Below are positions 1 through 9,500 of a stretch of 64,000 bases of DNA, piece after piece; position 1 is the first letter of the stretch; each line of letters opens with the position of its first letter. The stretch lies in the NCBI RefSeq assembly GCF_963860125.1, contig NZ_CAWLFA010000007.1:62001-126000 (forward strand), in the 5' to 3' direction. A program made the position numbers and the translations under genes. The stretch is from Picosynechococcus sp. PCC 7002 (GTDB lineage Bacteria > Cyanobacteriota > Cyanobacteriia > Cyanobacteriales > MRBY01). The notes under the pieces are model-generated. The model was given only the letters and a program-made list of their open reading frames with translations. It did not search any database and was not told the origin of the DNA.

Positions 1-570
1 ACGTTGCAACTGGTGGAAACGTTGATGGATGTTTACCGCAACGATGCTGAAGGGTTACGGCTACATTGCCAACAAGTTGATTTACTCACTCTGGTTGAAG
101 AAGCCGTGACGGATGTTGTTCCCCTCGCCACCTCGCGCCAAATTCATCTACGGGTGAGGGATGAAAATTCTGATTTTCGGCGGTCTTACTGCGTCAATGG
201 GGATGCCTTACAGCTCTCACGGGTATTAGTCAATTTATTGTCAAATGCTGTCAACCATTCCCGACGCGGCAGTTCAGTACAGGTGGTCATGGGATCTACC
301 AATGGTCACTGCCAAGTACAAATCATAGATGAGGGACAGGGTATTCTCGCTAATGAGTTGCCACATTTGTTTGATCGCTTCTACCAGGGTCAAGGCGATC
401 GCCAAGCCAAAGGTACAGGATTAGGACTTTATCTTAGTCGCCAAATTATAGAAGCTCATGGCGGTACAATTTGGGCAGAATCCGATACTCAAGGCGCAAT
501 CTTTGCTTTTCGTTTACCTGCTTATATCAACCAGTTACCTATTTCTGTCACCAGCAAAACGACAGTATGA
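1..570 (+). CDS. sensor histidine kinase, 3' part
   Basis: The reading frame is open from the first base, so the gene starts outside the window; only its last 189 residues are present. They hold the C-terminal part of a kinase: an N-box (NLLSNAVNHS), a G1 box (DEGQGI), an F-box region (LFDRFYQG) and a G2 box (GTGLGLYLS), which together form an HATPase_c ATP-binding domain. The phospho-acceptor histidine and the sensor part are not visible. The stop codon overlaps the start of the next gene (ATGA), so the two are translationally coupled and form a two-component pair. The signal sensed cannot be told from this fragment. Confidence 0.9.
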   Translation, partial: TLQLVETLMDVYRNDAEGLRLHCQQVDLLTLVEEAVTDVVPLATSRQIHLRVRDENSDFRRSYCVNGDALQLSRVLVNLLSNAVNHSRRGSSVQVVMGSTNGHCQVQIIDEGQGILANELPHLFDRFYQGQGDRQAKGTGLGLYLSRQIIEAHGGTIWAESDTQGAIFAFRLPAYINQLPISVTSKTTV

Positions 571-1262
571 CCTCACCTCTTAAAGTCTTATTAATTGAAG
601 ACGATGAGCTATTCCGGCTAGGACTAGCCACACGCCTCCAGCAAGAAGCACTGCTAGAAATCACCGCAGAAGCTGAAGATGGTGAAACAGCCCTTGATTT
701 AATAACCAAGCAAGAATTTGACATTATCATTTTAGACGTAGGGTTACCAGGCATCGGTGGCGTTGAAACCTGTCGTCAAATCAAGCAGCAGCAGCCCCAA
801 TTACCCATCCTCGTGTTGACCTCCCATTCTCAACCCACCTTGATTAATCGCCTTATCGAAGCCCAAGCCCAAGGCTATTGCCTCAAAGGCGTGGACGCCG
901 AGTCATTAATTTTGGCCATTCAGTCCATCGCAGCAGGAGCTTCTTGGTGGGATGCCCAGGCTACTCAACAAATTCGCGCCCAGTTTCAGCAGCCCATGGC
1001 TGAAATGCCTCGATCCGTCCCGGCGCAAGATAATCCCCTAACCCAGCGAGAAGGGGAGATTTTAGCGCTGATTGCCAACGGTAAAAGTAATTCTGAAATT
1101 GCTGAAACCCTTTACATTGCCGCAAGTACCGTGCGCGTTCATGTCCATGCTATTTTACAAAAGCTAGAGGCCCGCGATCGCACCCAGGCAGTTGTCATCG
1201 CACTGCGACATGGCTTAATTAAGACTGATAATCTGTCTAAAAATCCAGCGATCGATAGCTAA
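567..1262 (+). CDS. NarL/FixJ-family response regulator
   Basis: A 231-residue response regulator. The start is the ATG that overlaps the kinase stop; the longer open frame upstream lies inside the kinase gene. Residues about 5-120 form a receiver domain (VLLIEDDELF acidic pocket, DIIILDVGLPG phospho-acceptor Asp, switch region VLTSHS, and a KGVD motif). Residues about 155-220 form a LuxR-type DNA-binding domain (LTQREGEILALIANG, then SNSEIAETLYIAASTV). It is very likely phosphorylated by the kinase just upstream and then acts as a transcription factor. Its target genes are not shown by the sequence; the neighbouring ABC exporter is convergent and is not an obvious target. Confidence 0.93.
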   Translation: MTSPLKVLLIEDDELFRLGLATRLQQEALLEITAEAEDGETALDLITKQEFDIIILDVGLPGIGGVETCRQIKQQQPQLPILVLTSHSQPTLINRLIEAQAQGYCLKGVDAESLILAIQSIAAGASWWDAQATQQIRAQFQQPMAEMPRSVPAQDNPLTQREGEILALIANGKSNSEIAETLYIAASTVRVHVHAILQKLEARDRTQAVVIALRHGLIKTDNLSKNPAIDS

Positions 1263-1338
1263 AACTTAATTTTTTCTTTTCTGTTACTTAAAATCACATT
1301 CCGTTGGAGCCTCTGGAAGTTTGAGGGTATTTAGCTGG

Positions 1339-2175
1339 TTATCGCACCAGACGAGGATATAACCTGCCGCAGAGGGTAACCAAAACGGTTGCACCGCCAA
1401 GGAGCACCGCAAAATCTGTGAGTAAGCCATAGCTTTCTACAGAGCCAACTAACATTAGGTTGCGCAGGGCATCAACAAGATAGGTGAGTGGGTTCAGTCG
1501 CGAGAGGAGTTGTAGCCATGGCGGCATGATGGAAATTGGATAAATGGCATTACTGGCAAAGAACAGAGGCATCATCATCAACTGGCCAACCCCCATAACC
1601 CGCTCATGGGTTTGTGCCCAACAAGCCACCGATAGGGACAGAGCCGAAAAAAGAATGGCCCCCAGCATAACGGCGATCGCCACCCCTAATATGGCTAGCG
1701 GGTGCCAATCCAGATTGACCCCCAAGAAAATGGCTACCAAATAGACAATAACAAGCTGTGATAGGCATCGTACCCCGGCACCAATGGCCTTTCCCAGCAC
1801 CAGAGCTGAGCGGGGAGCCGGACTCACCATTAGCTTGTGCAAGATACCTAAATCTTTCTCCCAGATAACAAGCAACCCAGTAAAAATTGACATAAACAAG
1901 ACACTCTGGGCCAAAATTCCTGGTGTCATAAAGTCAATATAAGTCAGATTGCCCGTGGGAATGCCCCGCACCTGGGTGAACACCTGCCCAAAAATGGTCA
2001 GCCATAACACTGGCTGCACCGCTCGGGTAAAGAGTTGCACTGGGTCATGCCGTAGCTTGCGGATTTCTAATTCGGCGGTAACGAGGGTTTTGTGAAGAAA
2101 TTCGGTCGTGGCAAACTGAAGGTTAGTGGGTTTAGCCCAGCCGTTTTGCAGTCCGTCGTGTGGTTGAAGTGTCAT
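1339..2175 (-). CDS. ABC-2 type permease (DrrB-like)
   Basis: A 278-residue membrane protein with about six hydrophobic segments and an ABC-2 permease pattern (DFMTPGILAQSVLFMS, then NAIYPISIMPPWLQ and NPLTYLVDALR near the C-terminus). I place the start at the ATG at 2175, not at the longer frame start at 2211, because GGAGG lies just upstream of it. Even so the gene overlaps the 3' end of the ATPase gene by 44 bases, which points to coupled translation. With that ATPase it should form a DrrAB-type exporter of lipophilic compounds or drugs across the plasma membrane. The cargo is unknown. Confidence 0.9.
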   Translation of the reverse strand: MTLQPHDGLQNGWAKPTNLQFATTEFLHKTLVTAELEIRKLRHDPVQLFTRAVQPVLWLTIFGQVFTQVRGIPTGNLTYIDFMTPGILAQSVLFMSIFTGLLVIWEKDLGILHKLMVSPAPRSALVLGKAIGAGVRCLSQLVIVYLVAIFLGVNLDWHPLAILGVAIAVMLGAILFSALSLSVACWAQTHERVMGVGQLMMMPLFFASNAIYPISIMPPWLQLLSRLNPLTYLVDALRNLMLVGSVESYGLLTDFAVLLGGATVLVTLCGRLYPRLVR

Positions 2176-2935
2176 GATAGCCTCCGTCTTCTTGGGTGGT
2201 GAAATAGTCACCGGTGTAGTGGATAAATACGTCGTCTAGCGTGGCATCTGTCTGGGGAATGCCTGTTTTTAGGGTGCTGGGTGTGCCGATCGCCACCTGT
2301 TGTCCCTGGTAGAGAATGGCAAGGCGATCGCACAACACATCCGCTTCATCCATAAAGTGAGTCGTCAGAAATATGGTGGTATTGTGATCCTGCCGCAGTT
2401 GCAAAATCAGATCCCACATCGCTTTACGAGCAACCGGATCCAGCCCGACTGTGGGTTCATCTAAAAACAGCACTGGCGGTCGATGCAAGGTCGCCTGGGC
2501 AATTTCGAGACGACGGATCATGCCACCCGAATAGGTATTGACCAAGCGGTGGGCCACGGTGTCTAAGCCCACATAATGGAGCGCTGTTCGGATTCGTTCT
2601 AGGCGCTGGCGACGACGAACCCCATAGAGTTTGGCTAAAATCAGCATATTTTCATAGCCCGTTAGGGTGCCATCCACCGAAAGCGCCTGGGGCACATAGC
2701 CGATCCGTCGTTGGACTTCCATCGGCTGACGCTGAACATTGTATCCGGCGACCATCGCCTGTCCTGAACTAGAGGGTAGTAGCGTTGTCAGCATTTTAAT
2801 CAGGGTGCTTTTGCCAGCCCCATTAGGCCCAAGGAGACCAAAGACTTCCCCTGGCTCAACGGACAAACTAAAAGTATCCACAGCAGCTCTGAGGCCGAAG
2901 CGTTTAGTTAAATTGTGGGTGGTGATGACGGACAT
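2132..2935 (-). CDS. ABC transporter ATPase (DrrA-like)
   Basis: A 267-residue nucleotide-binding subunit. Walker A is GPNGAGKST, the signature is YSGGMIRRLEIAQA, Walker B is VLFLDEPTVGLDP, and the H-loop is FLTTHFMDEAD. YSGGM and EPTVGLDP are typical of the DrrA/NodI class that pairs with ABC-2 permeases. The partner permease follows with a 44-base overlap. A MarR-family gene lies 124 bases upstream in the same direction, so regulator and pump probably form one unit. The C-terminus is short compared with DrrA. Confidence 0.93.
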   Translation of the reverse strand: MSVITTHNLTKRFGLRAAVDTFSLSVEPGEVFGLLGPNGAGKSTLIKMLTTLLPSSSGQAMVAGYNVQRQPMEVQRRIGYVPQALSVDGTLTGYENMLILAKLYGVRRRQRLERIRTALHYVGLDTVAHRLVNTYSGGMIRRLEIAQATLHRPPVLFLDEPTVGLDPVARKAMWDLILQLRQDHNTTIFLTTHFMDEADVLCDRLAILYQGQQVAIGTPSTLKTGIPQTDATLDDVFIHYTGDYFTTQEDGGYHDTSTTRRTAKRLG

Positions 2936-3059
2936 GGAAGGAATAAGGAAGTTAATAGGTGTAGGGTCTGGGAATTGGGGAGCTTGTGGTATGAGATTTC
3001 TCTTCAGTCAATACCAGGCAGAAAAAGCGAGTCTTGTCGCTGTTTATTGATTGATAAAG

Positions 3060-3506
3060 CTACTTTTCAGCAAAAATCCCCTCTAAGATGGTGAAACCTT
3101 GCATCATTTGAGCCGTTTGCTCTGCTGATAACCCTTCTAGGCGTTGGGTGACACTGGCTAGGGTGGCCCCATAGACGCGATCCAATTCAGCGGTGCCGTG
3201 GTCGGTCAGGCTCAGGGCAATGCGCCGCCGTTCGTGTGGATCTTGTTGGCGTTGGACTAAATTACGCTGGACTAACCGCTCAACCATGGCCGACATCGTC
3301 GGACGGGTCACATCTAGATAGTCAGCAACCTCTGATAGGGAGGCTTGGGGTTGCCGATTGAGAAAATACAGCACTCGGAGTTGAGATAGGGAAAAATGAG
3401 GCTGCCCATGGGTGCGGAGTTCGGCTCGTAAAAAGCGGGTGACCACCGGAATAACGGTCATGAGACTAGCGGCACAAAGAGATGAAGAAGAGCCTTGAGT
3501 ATTCAT
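3060..3506 (-). CDS. MarR-family transcriptional regulator
   Basis: A 148-residue winged-helix protein. Residues about 38-105 carry the MarR fold: LSQLRVLYFLNRQP, then a recognition region (ASLSEVADYLDVTRPTMS), and a wing with the DPHERRRIALSLT signature. It is the first gene of a minus-strand unit with the DrrAB-like exporter. MarR proteins usually repress an adjacent pump until a ligand binds; repression of this pump is an inference from context. A perfect inverted repeat lies just upstream of its start (3541-3555) and is a good candidate autoregulatory operator. Confidence 0.9.
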   Translation of the reverse strand: MNTQGSSSSLCAASLMTVIPVVTRFLRAELRTHGQPHFSLSQLRVLYFLNRQPQASLSEVADYLDVTRPTMSAMVERLVQRNLVQRQQDPHERRRIALSLTDHGTAELDRVYGATLASVTQRLEGLSAEQTAQMMQGFTILEGIFAEK

Positions 3507-3540
3507 TGTGAGGATAGATTGCCACCCAAATAGTTAGGTT

Positions 3541-3555
3541 AACTAACAATTAGTT
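3541..3555. promoter_or_regulatory. inverted repeat, probable MarR operator
   Basis: A perfect inverted repeat AACTAA-CAA-TTAGTT lies 35 bases upstream of the marR-like start codon. A second, overlapping repeat (GTTAG-GTTAA-CTAAC) starts a few bases before it at about 3532. MarR proteins bind such AT-rich palindromes in their own promoters. The symmetry is seen; binding is inferred. Confidence 0.5.
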
Positions 3556-3635
3556 TAGCGCAATTATTACGAATCGCCCTCTACGGTTACAAATCGCGCA
3601 TGGCGCACGATATTTCAAGAACTAGGGTGAAAATG

Positions 3636-3665
3636 AAAAATCCTTGGGCTGTTGGATACCCAAGG
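3636..3665 (-). terminator. Rho-independent terminator after the NCS2 unit
   Basis: Seven-base arms CCTTGGG and CCCAAGG (3642-3648 and 3659-3665) with a ten-base loop. On the minus strand they are followed by ATTTTT. It would end transcripts from the NCS2 permease gene and includes the small open frame at 3673-3786 in that transcript. Confidence 0.65.
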
Positions 3666-3672
3666 AAGTCTG

Positions 3673-3786
3673 TCAGTGTTTGTGTTCTATATTTTGTGCG
3701 CCCAAGAAAATCAGGCCAATGCCGATTAGGATCGAGATGGCTCCTTTGATGGAGTATTTGATGATGGTTTGGATTAAGGCGATCGC
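3673..3786 (-). other. small hydrophobic open frame without a standard start codon
   Basis: Between the permease stop and the terminator there is an open frame of 37 codons that ends in TGA at 3673. It reads as one hydrophobic helix with a lysine before it (SIKGAISILIGIGLIFLG) and a polar end (AQNIEHKH). A TAG stop lies directly upstream at 3787-3789, and no ATG, GTG or TTG occurs before the helix. It is either a relic of a membrane protein or a tiny protein with a rare start (ATC or CTG). I cannot decide between these. Confidence 0.25.
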
Positions 3787-3803
3787 CTAAGTTAATGCCT
3801 TAG

Positions 3804-5456
3804 TTAAATCTCAATTTCCTCAGTGTCAGACTGCGGTTGTTTTTTGTGAGTCCACTGTACATAAACCAAGAGAATCGTTAATAACAAGTAGCCTGCTGCC
3901 CAAGTCGCGCCTGCTCCCCAGCCAATGCGTAAAATCGTGTCGCCAGGTGTCCATTGGTAAGCATGGATTAGCCCTAACCAAGACAACACTGCCGCTCCCA
4001 AAGTCCACAGCGCCGCTTTGCCAAATTCCTGTTCGATAATATGCACAGTCATCGCCGCGAGGATCATGGCCGATAAGATCAAACCTTGTTCCAGTGCAAA
4101 AGCGCCAGTAATAAAAGTATCGCTAGCCTCAAAGCCTGATATTAGCGCCTCGCTGAAAGGAGCATCCGGATTACCCAGACCTGCTACTCGTAGGGTATTT
4201 TTGGCAATGAGTGCTCCCCAAGCGGCAATCCCTGGCAAAAGACCCATTACCACCGCCGGGGCGTGATGTAAGGGAGTCGCCGTAAAGCTCTGGGTAACAA
4301 TAACGATACCAATCCACAGGACAATTGCCATGCTGCTATCGACTGGAATGAAATAATTCAATAAACTGATGGTGCCGGTGAGACACAAAATTCCCATAAC
4401 TAAACCATTTAGCCAAGAATAGCCAATGCGTGCTCCCATATCTTTCCAGCCAGGATGACCAATATAAATTGTGGTCGGAAAGCAGGAGCCAAAAAGCGCG
4501 GCCACCAGGGTGCCAATCCCATCAACCGCGAGGGCTGGGGTCGCTGGAAACTTATCTCCCGCTGCCTCTGCACTTTCAAGGTTTTGCAGACTACCAATCA
4601 AGCTAAAAAGTCCCATGGGTAAAATGATGCTGAAATAGGAAATTAGCTCAGTGCGAGCTTCCCAGAGATTACCGAGCCACAATTGAGGTAGATAAAATTG
4701 AATGGGGGTAATCACTGTAGAAAATTGACCGCCATCCCAACTCAGGAGGCCAGTTGCCCAAGCTAGGGCCGTGCCAAAGATGATCGCCAGTAATCCCCCT
4801 GGCAATGGAAAATTTACTTTGCCGTAGTAGGTAAGCAAGATGATACCCAACGGCAAAAAAGCAACCACAGGATGGGCATAAGTGCGCAGCATAAACCCAA
4901 GAGAAATAAAGGTGAGGGCAATGCCTGCCAAGGTCGAAAGGAGGGCTGCTCGGGGAGCAAAGCGCCTTAAGTAGTCGGCAATCCAAGCGCCCCCTAGTTC
5001 AATAATGCCGGACCCAAGACAGGCAATAATACCTGCTTGCCAAGCTAATTCTGCTGCTTGTTCGGAACTGGCGCCATTGGCGATCGCCTGGAGACGGACA
5101 GGCAACATCACGAGAAAAATATAAGCAAATAAACTGATGGTATTGATGCCATAGGGAAGGGCAGTAATATCGTCCCGCTGTTCTGCGCAACCCTGCTTAT
5201 AGGCGAGCCAACTGTAATAAGCATTTCCGACGATTAAGCTAAGGGCACTACCTGGCAAAATGCGGCCATAAAGCAGTTCGGCCGGAAATTGCAGCACCCC
5301 TTGAGTCAGACTAACAATAACTAGGATTTGGACAAAATTATTCAGTGCGAGGCCAAAAAAACCATCGAGATCACGACGGACAAACCAGTGGGGTTTGATA
5401 GTTCCCCCAGGAACGGTAATCATAGAGTAATCTTTGAAAAGTTGGACACTCTCCAC
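3804..5456 (-). CDS. NCS2-family nucleobase permease
   Basis: A 550-residue membrane protein with about 12-14 hydrophobic segments. The family signature region DDITALPYGINTIS is present, and residues near 280-320 (GSLQNLESAEAAGDK) match the second conserved NCS2 motif. Members import purines or pyrimidines (xanthine, uracil, adenine, guanine) with protons. The GTG at 5456 is the longest start; an ATG at 5423 would give a protein shorter by 11 residues, and neither has a strong ribosome site. It is divergent from the secreted nuclease/5'-nucleotidase gene. That suggests it imports bases released from digested nucleic acid, but the exact substrate is not shown. Confidence 0.85.
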   Translation of the reverse strand: MESVQLFKDYSMITVPGGTIKPHWFVRRDLDGFFGLALNNFVQILVIVSLTQGVLQFPAELLYGRILPGSALSLIVGNAYYSWLAYKQGCAEQRDDITALPYGINTISLFAYIFLVMLPVRLQAIANGASSEQAAELAWQAGIIACLGSGIIELGGAWIADYLRRFAPRAALLSTLAGIALTFISLGFMLRTYAHPVVAFLPLGIILLTYYGKVNFPLPGGLLAIIFGTALAWATGLLSWDGGQFSTVITPIQFYLPQLWLGNLWEARTELISYFSIILPMGLFSLIGSLQNLESAEAAGDKFPATPALAVDGIGTLVAALFGSCFPTTIYIGHPGWKDMGARIGYSWLNGLVMGILCLTGTISLLNYFIPVDSSMAIVLWIGIVIVTQSFTATPLHHAPAVVMGLLPGIAAWGALIAKNTLRVAGLGNPDAPFSEALISGFEASDTFITGAFALEQGLILSAMILAAMTVHIIEQEFGKAALWTLGAAVLSWLGLIHAYQWTPGDTILRIGWGAGATWAAGYLLLTILLVYVQWTHKKQPQSDTEEIEI

Positions 5457-6502
5457 TGTAAAACCATTTCTGAGAAATACAGTCTATTTTGTTGATCGTC
5501 ATGCTTCGGGAAAAATTTAGCTTTTGAAGGCGATCGCACAAGTTTAAATTGCTTCCATCGAGACTGAACAAACTTTTGTTTGGAGTCAACAGAATAGACT
5601 CTTGGCAATATCCCTAAATTAGCTATAAATCATACAAACCCCAAATTGCACCCTAATCACCATAAAAATGCTGTGGGATTGAAAAATTAAAAGTAAAACT
5701 TTATTTAAGGTAATACTAAAGGGAGGGAGTGATAATGAATTATGGTAATGGATAAAATTCCACAGTAATCTAATGTGATTGACTACACATTTAGAGAAAA
5801 CTAAATTATTTTTCACAAACCAAAATATACTTTGCCATCCAGTAAAATTGTAACCTATTGTGTTCTCGTCATACTTTTGCTTGATCTTACTAAATATAGA
5901 AGCAAGACATCCTGTCTCTTTATCTTTACCTTATAAGCAGTCGCTGAGAAAACCTAAGTATTTTCCTGGGATTTCCGCGTATTTTCTCCAAGACTTAAGG
6001 CAGGCTTTACTGTTTCTTTAGGAAACTAGGAGATTATTTTGTTGGATAAGTTTTTAAAGTGTATGACAACTCAACCTAACTCAGCTCAAAATCTGTAGCT
6101 TTCTTTAAGGCAAAATTTTAATTTAGGTGTCAATTTGAACAATGTTGATGGTACGAAAGATAGCGTCACTATTTCGAACCGCTTCTATTGGAGGCATTTT
6201 TTGAGAGCTCGATGTTATTAGTTTCATCAGCATAGATCATATTGACCCCAAATATAATCGTCGAATTTAGGATACCTAAAACTACCTCCTAACTTCGATG
6301 AACATTTTGGCAGATGAGTAATTAGAAGAATCGGCATGCAACTTTGAAGTCCTTGTATTGTGAGGCGATTCCCTCAGACTTGCAAATTAACAAATGCAAT
6401 GATGCATGAAGATTTTTCATTGATCATGGCTTTTCTCAAATTAACAAAACGTTTCCGATTTACCCGATTTAACTTAATTCAAATTCAAAGGGAGAATTTT
6501 AC
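5457..6502. other. long AT-rich intergenic region
   Basis: About 1 kb between the divergent permease and secreted-nuclease genes. No convincing gene is seen; the open frames are short and lack family features. It must hold both promoters. A short direct repeat of CCGATTTA (6455-6462 and 6464-6471) lies just before the start of the nuclease gene, and GGGAG at 6490-6494 is its ribosome site. Confidence 0.5.
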
Positions 6503-9500
6503 GTGACGGCTACAATTTTGTCCGCAGGTGATATTGCTATCATCGGTTTTAATTTTGATAACCCTGACGAATTTGCTTTTGTCCCTTTAATTGATCTGGG
6601 AGCTGGCACAGAGATTAACTTTACTGATAACGGCTGGCAAGCGGCTGGTACATTCAGATCCAATGAAGGTACGTTTACCTGGACTGCACTCACAGATGTT
6701 GATGCTGGGACAATTATTAATCCTGTTGTTAGTGGTATTTCGTTCTCAGCTTCTGGTGACCAAATTATTGCTTACCAAGGAGATGCAAGCAGCCCTACGT
6801 TTATTTACGCTCTCAACAGCGAAGGTAATCCTGGTGTTTGGCAATCTGATTCTACTAACTCCAATACGTCTGCTCTACCTACAGGATTGGTCAATGGCGA
6901 AACTGCAGTTGCTTTAGACGAAATTGATAACGCCATTTACACAGGAATCACGACTGGAACCAAAGCAGAATTACTTGCAGCCATTAGCAATAAATCTAAC
7001 TGGTCTGGAAATGACAGCACGAGACAAATACTGCCTGCAAATGCTTTTAGTGTAAGTAGTATTAGCGATGATGATCTTCCTCCCTTGACCCTGATCAGCA
7101 CGATTCAAGGAAATGGTGACGTGAGTCCCCTGGAAGGCGAACTGGTCACCATTGAAGCCGTAGTGGTCGGCGATTTTCAAGATGGCGATGCGGGTACAAA
7201 CGGTGATTTCAATGGCTTCTTTGTACAAGAAGAAGATGCTGACGCTGACGGGGATGCGGCTACTTCGGAAGGACTGTTTATCTTTGACGGCAACAGTCCG
7301 ATTGTAGATGTGAACGTTGGTGATATTGTTCGCGTGACGGGTACAGTGAATGAGTTCTTCGGAGAAACTCAACTTTCAGGAGTGACAGTCGAAGTCATCA
7401 ATGACAGTGACAATAGCAACCAGGTGACTCCAGCCACGTTGACATTTCCGGTCGCGGAGACAGTGACCAACAGTGACGGTGCCCTGATTGCGGATCTGGA
7501 AGCCTATGAAGGTATGTTGGTCACCATTCCTCAGGAATTGACCGTGTCCGACCTCTTTACACTGGGCCGTTTCGGCGATGTCGGCCTCTACGCCGATGGC
7601 CGATTAGAAACCTATACCCAGACTAATATGCCCAGCGTTGACGGTTTCCAAGCTTACCAAGACCTGGGTGTACGCAACACGGTGATTTTGGATGATGGCA
7701 GTACTGCTCAAAATCCGGCAGTGATTCCGTTCGAGATTCCCTCTGAACCAGGAGATGCGGCAGGACAACTGGATGCGAATGACGATTTGAATGTGGGCGA
7801 CACAGTGACTGGTCTCACTGGGGTAGTGCGGTTTAGTCGCGGTTCCGGAGGCTCTGGTGACGAAATCTATCGCATCAATCCCGTTGATACCGTGGAGTTT
7901 GTTAACACTAACCCTCGTCCGACCGAAGCTCCAGATGTTGGCGGTAGCCTTAAGGTCGCATCCTTTAATGTCTTGAACTTCTTTACCTCACTGGGCGATG
8001 AAAACTTGACGTCTGGACCCGACGGCCTCGATCCCCGGGGTGCTGATAACCAGGAAGAGTTTGATCGTCAGGTGGCCAAGTTAGTCTCAGCGCTAGCGGA
8101 GATTGAAGCAGATGTCTTTGGTCTAGTCGAACTCGAAAACGAGTTTGGCGATGTCAATGGTGACGGTGAGTTTGCGATTGGCTTTCTAGCTGATGCCCTG
8201 AATGCAGTGATTCCGGGGGCGAACTATCAGTATGTGGATCCCGGTACGGACTATGTAGGAACAGATGCGATCGCGGTGGGTTTCATTTACAACGCAAATA
8301 CGGTCGGCATTGCTGAAGGTACGACAGTCGCAGTTCTTTCTGATAGTGATCTCGCAGGGCTCGGTGTTGACCCAGGTAACCCCGTATTTGATGGCTCTGG
8401 CACTAGCCGGAATCCTATCGCTGTCACTTTTGAAGAGTTAGCGACCGGGGAAACCTTCACGGCAGTCAACAACCACTTTAAGTCCAAAGGCTCAGTAAGT
8501 CCCTTTGGGAATAATGCCGGGACGGGTGACGGCACTGGCAACAATAATGAGGCCCGTCTGCAAGCAGCGATCGCAGTAAATGCTTGGTTAGATACTGATC
8601 CCACCGGTTCCGGTGACAGCGACTTCCTGATTCTGGGTGACCTCAACGCCTATGGAATGGAAGATCCCATCCAATATCTGCTAGATGAAGGTTATGTGGA
8701 TACGATTGAAAAATTCCTTCCTGACGGTGAAAGCATCTACTCCTTTGGTTTCCCACTAGATTTGGAAACGAGTCCCCAAGTTCAAGCGTTTGGTGCCTTG
8801 GATTATGCATTGGCGAATGAATCTCTTGCATCTCAGGTCGTGGATGCCGCCGAATGGCACATCAACGCCGATGAAGCTTCTGCATTTGATTACAACACCA
8901 ACTTCAAGCCTCAGGCGCAAATTGATGGGCTGTTTGGAGCAAATCCATTTCGCTCTTCTGACCACGATCCATTAATCATCGGCCTGGATCTGTCATCAGA
9001 GCCTGAAGTTTTCACCCTAGAGTTGCTCCATGCGGCTGATCAGGAGGCTGGCGCCGCTGCAGTTCAGGATATTCCCAACTTCTCCGCCGTCTTGAATGCG
9101 CTCCGTGCTCAAGACCTGGGTAATGACGGCATTGTCGATAACACCTTAACGTTGTCCTCCGGTGATGCATTCATTCCTGGCTTGTTCTTTGATGCTTCTG
9201 CAGCTGCTTTTGGTTCTGGGGGTATTGCTGATATCCAAATCCAAAATGAATTGGGTTTCCAGGCGATCGCCCTCGGTAACCATGAATTCGACTTCGGTAC
9301 CGAAACCCTAGCTAGCTTAATTGACGGCTCTGCTCCGGGAAGCATCTTGGGTGAAGATTTCACTGGGGCTAACTTCCCCTATCTATCCGCTAACTTAGAC
9401 TTCTCCACCGATGCAAATTTGGCTCCTTTAGCTGTTGTAGGTGGTCAGGCTCCTCAAGCCAACGTTGTTACTTCTTCCACAGTGATTGATGTCAATGGTG

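Noticed and set aside
5619..5816. Small minus-strand frame in the long intergenic region
   Set aside because: AT-rich sequence with no ribosome site and no recognisable protein features.
6440..6500. Possible Pho box before the secreted nuclease gene (CCGATTTA repeated, TTTAAC nearby)
   Set aside because: The repeat period is 9 bases, not the 11 of cyanobacterial Pho boxes, and no third unit is found.
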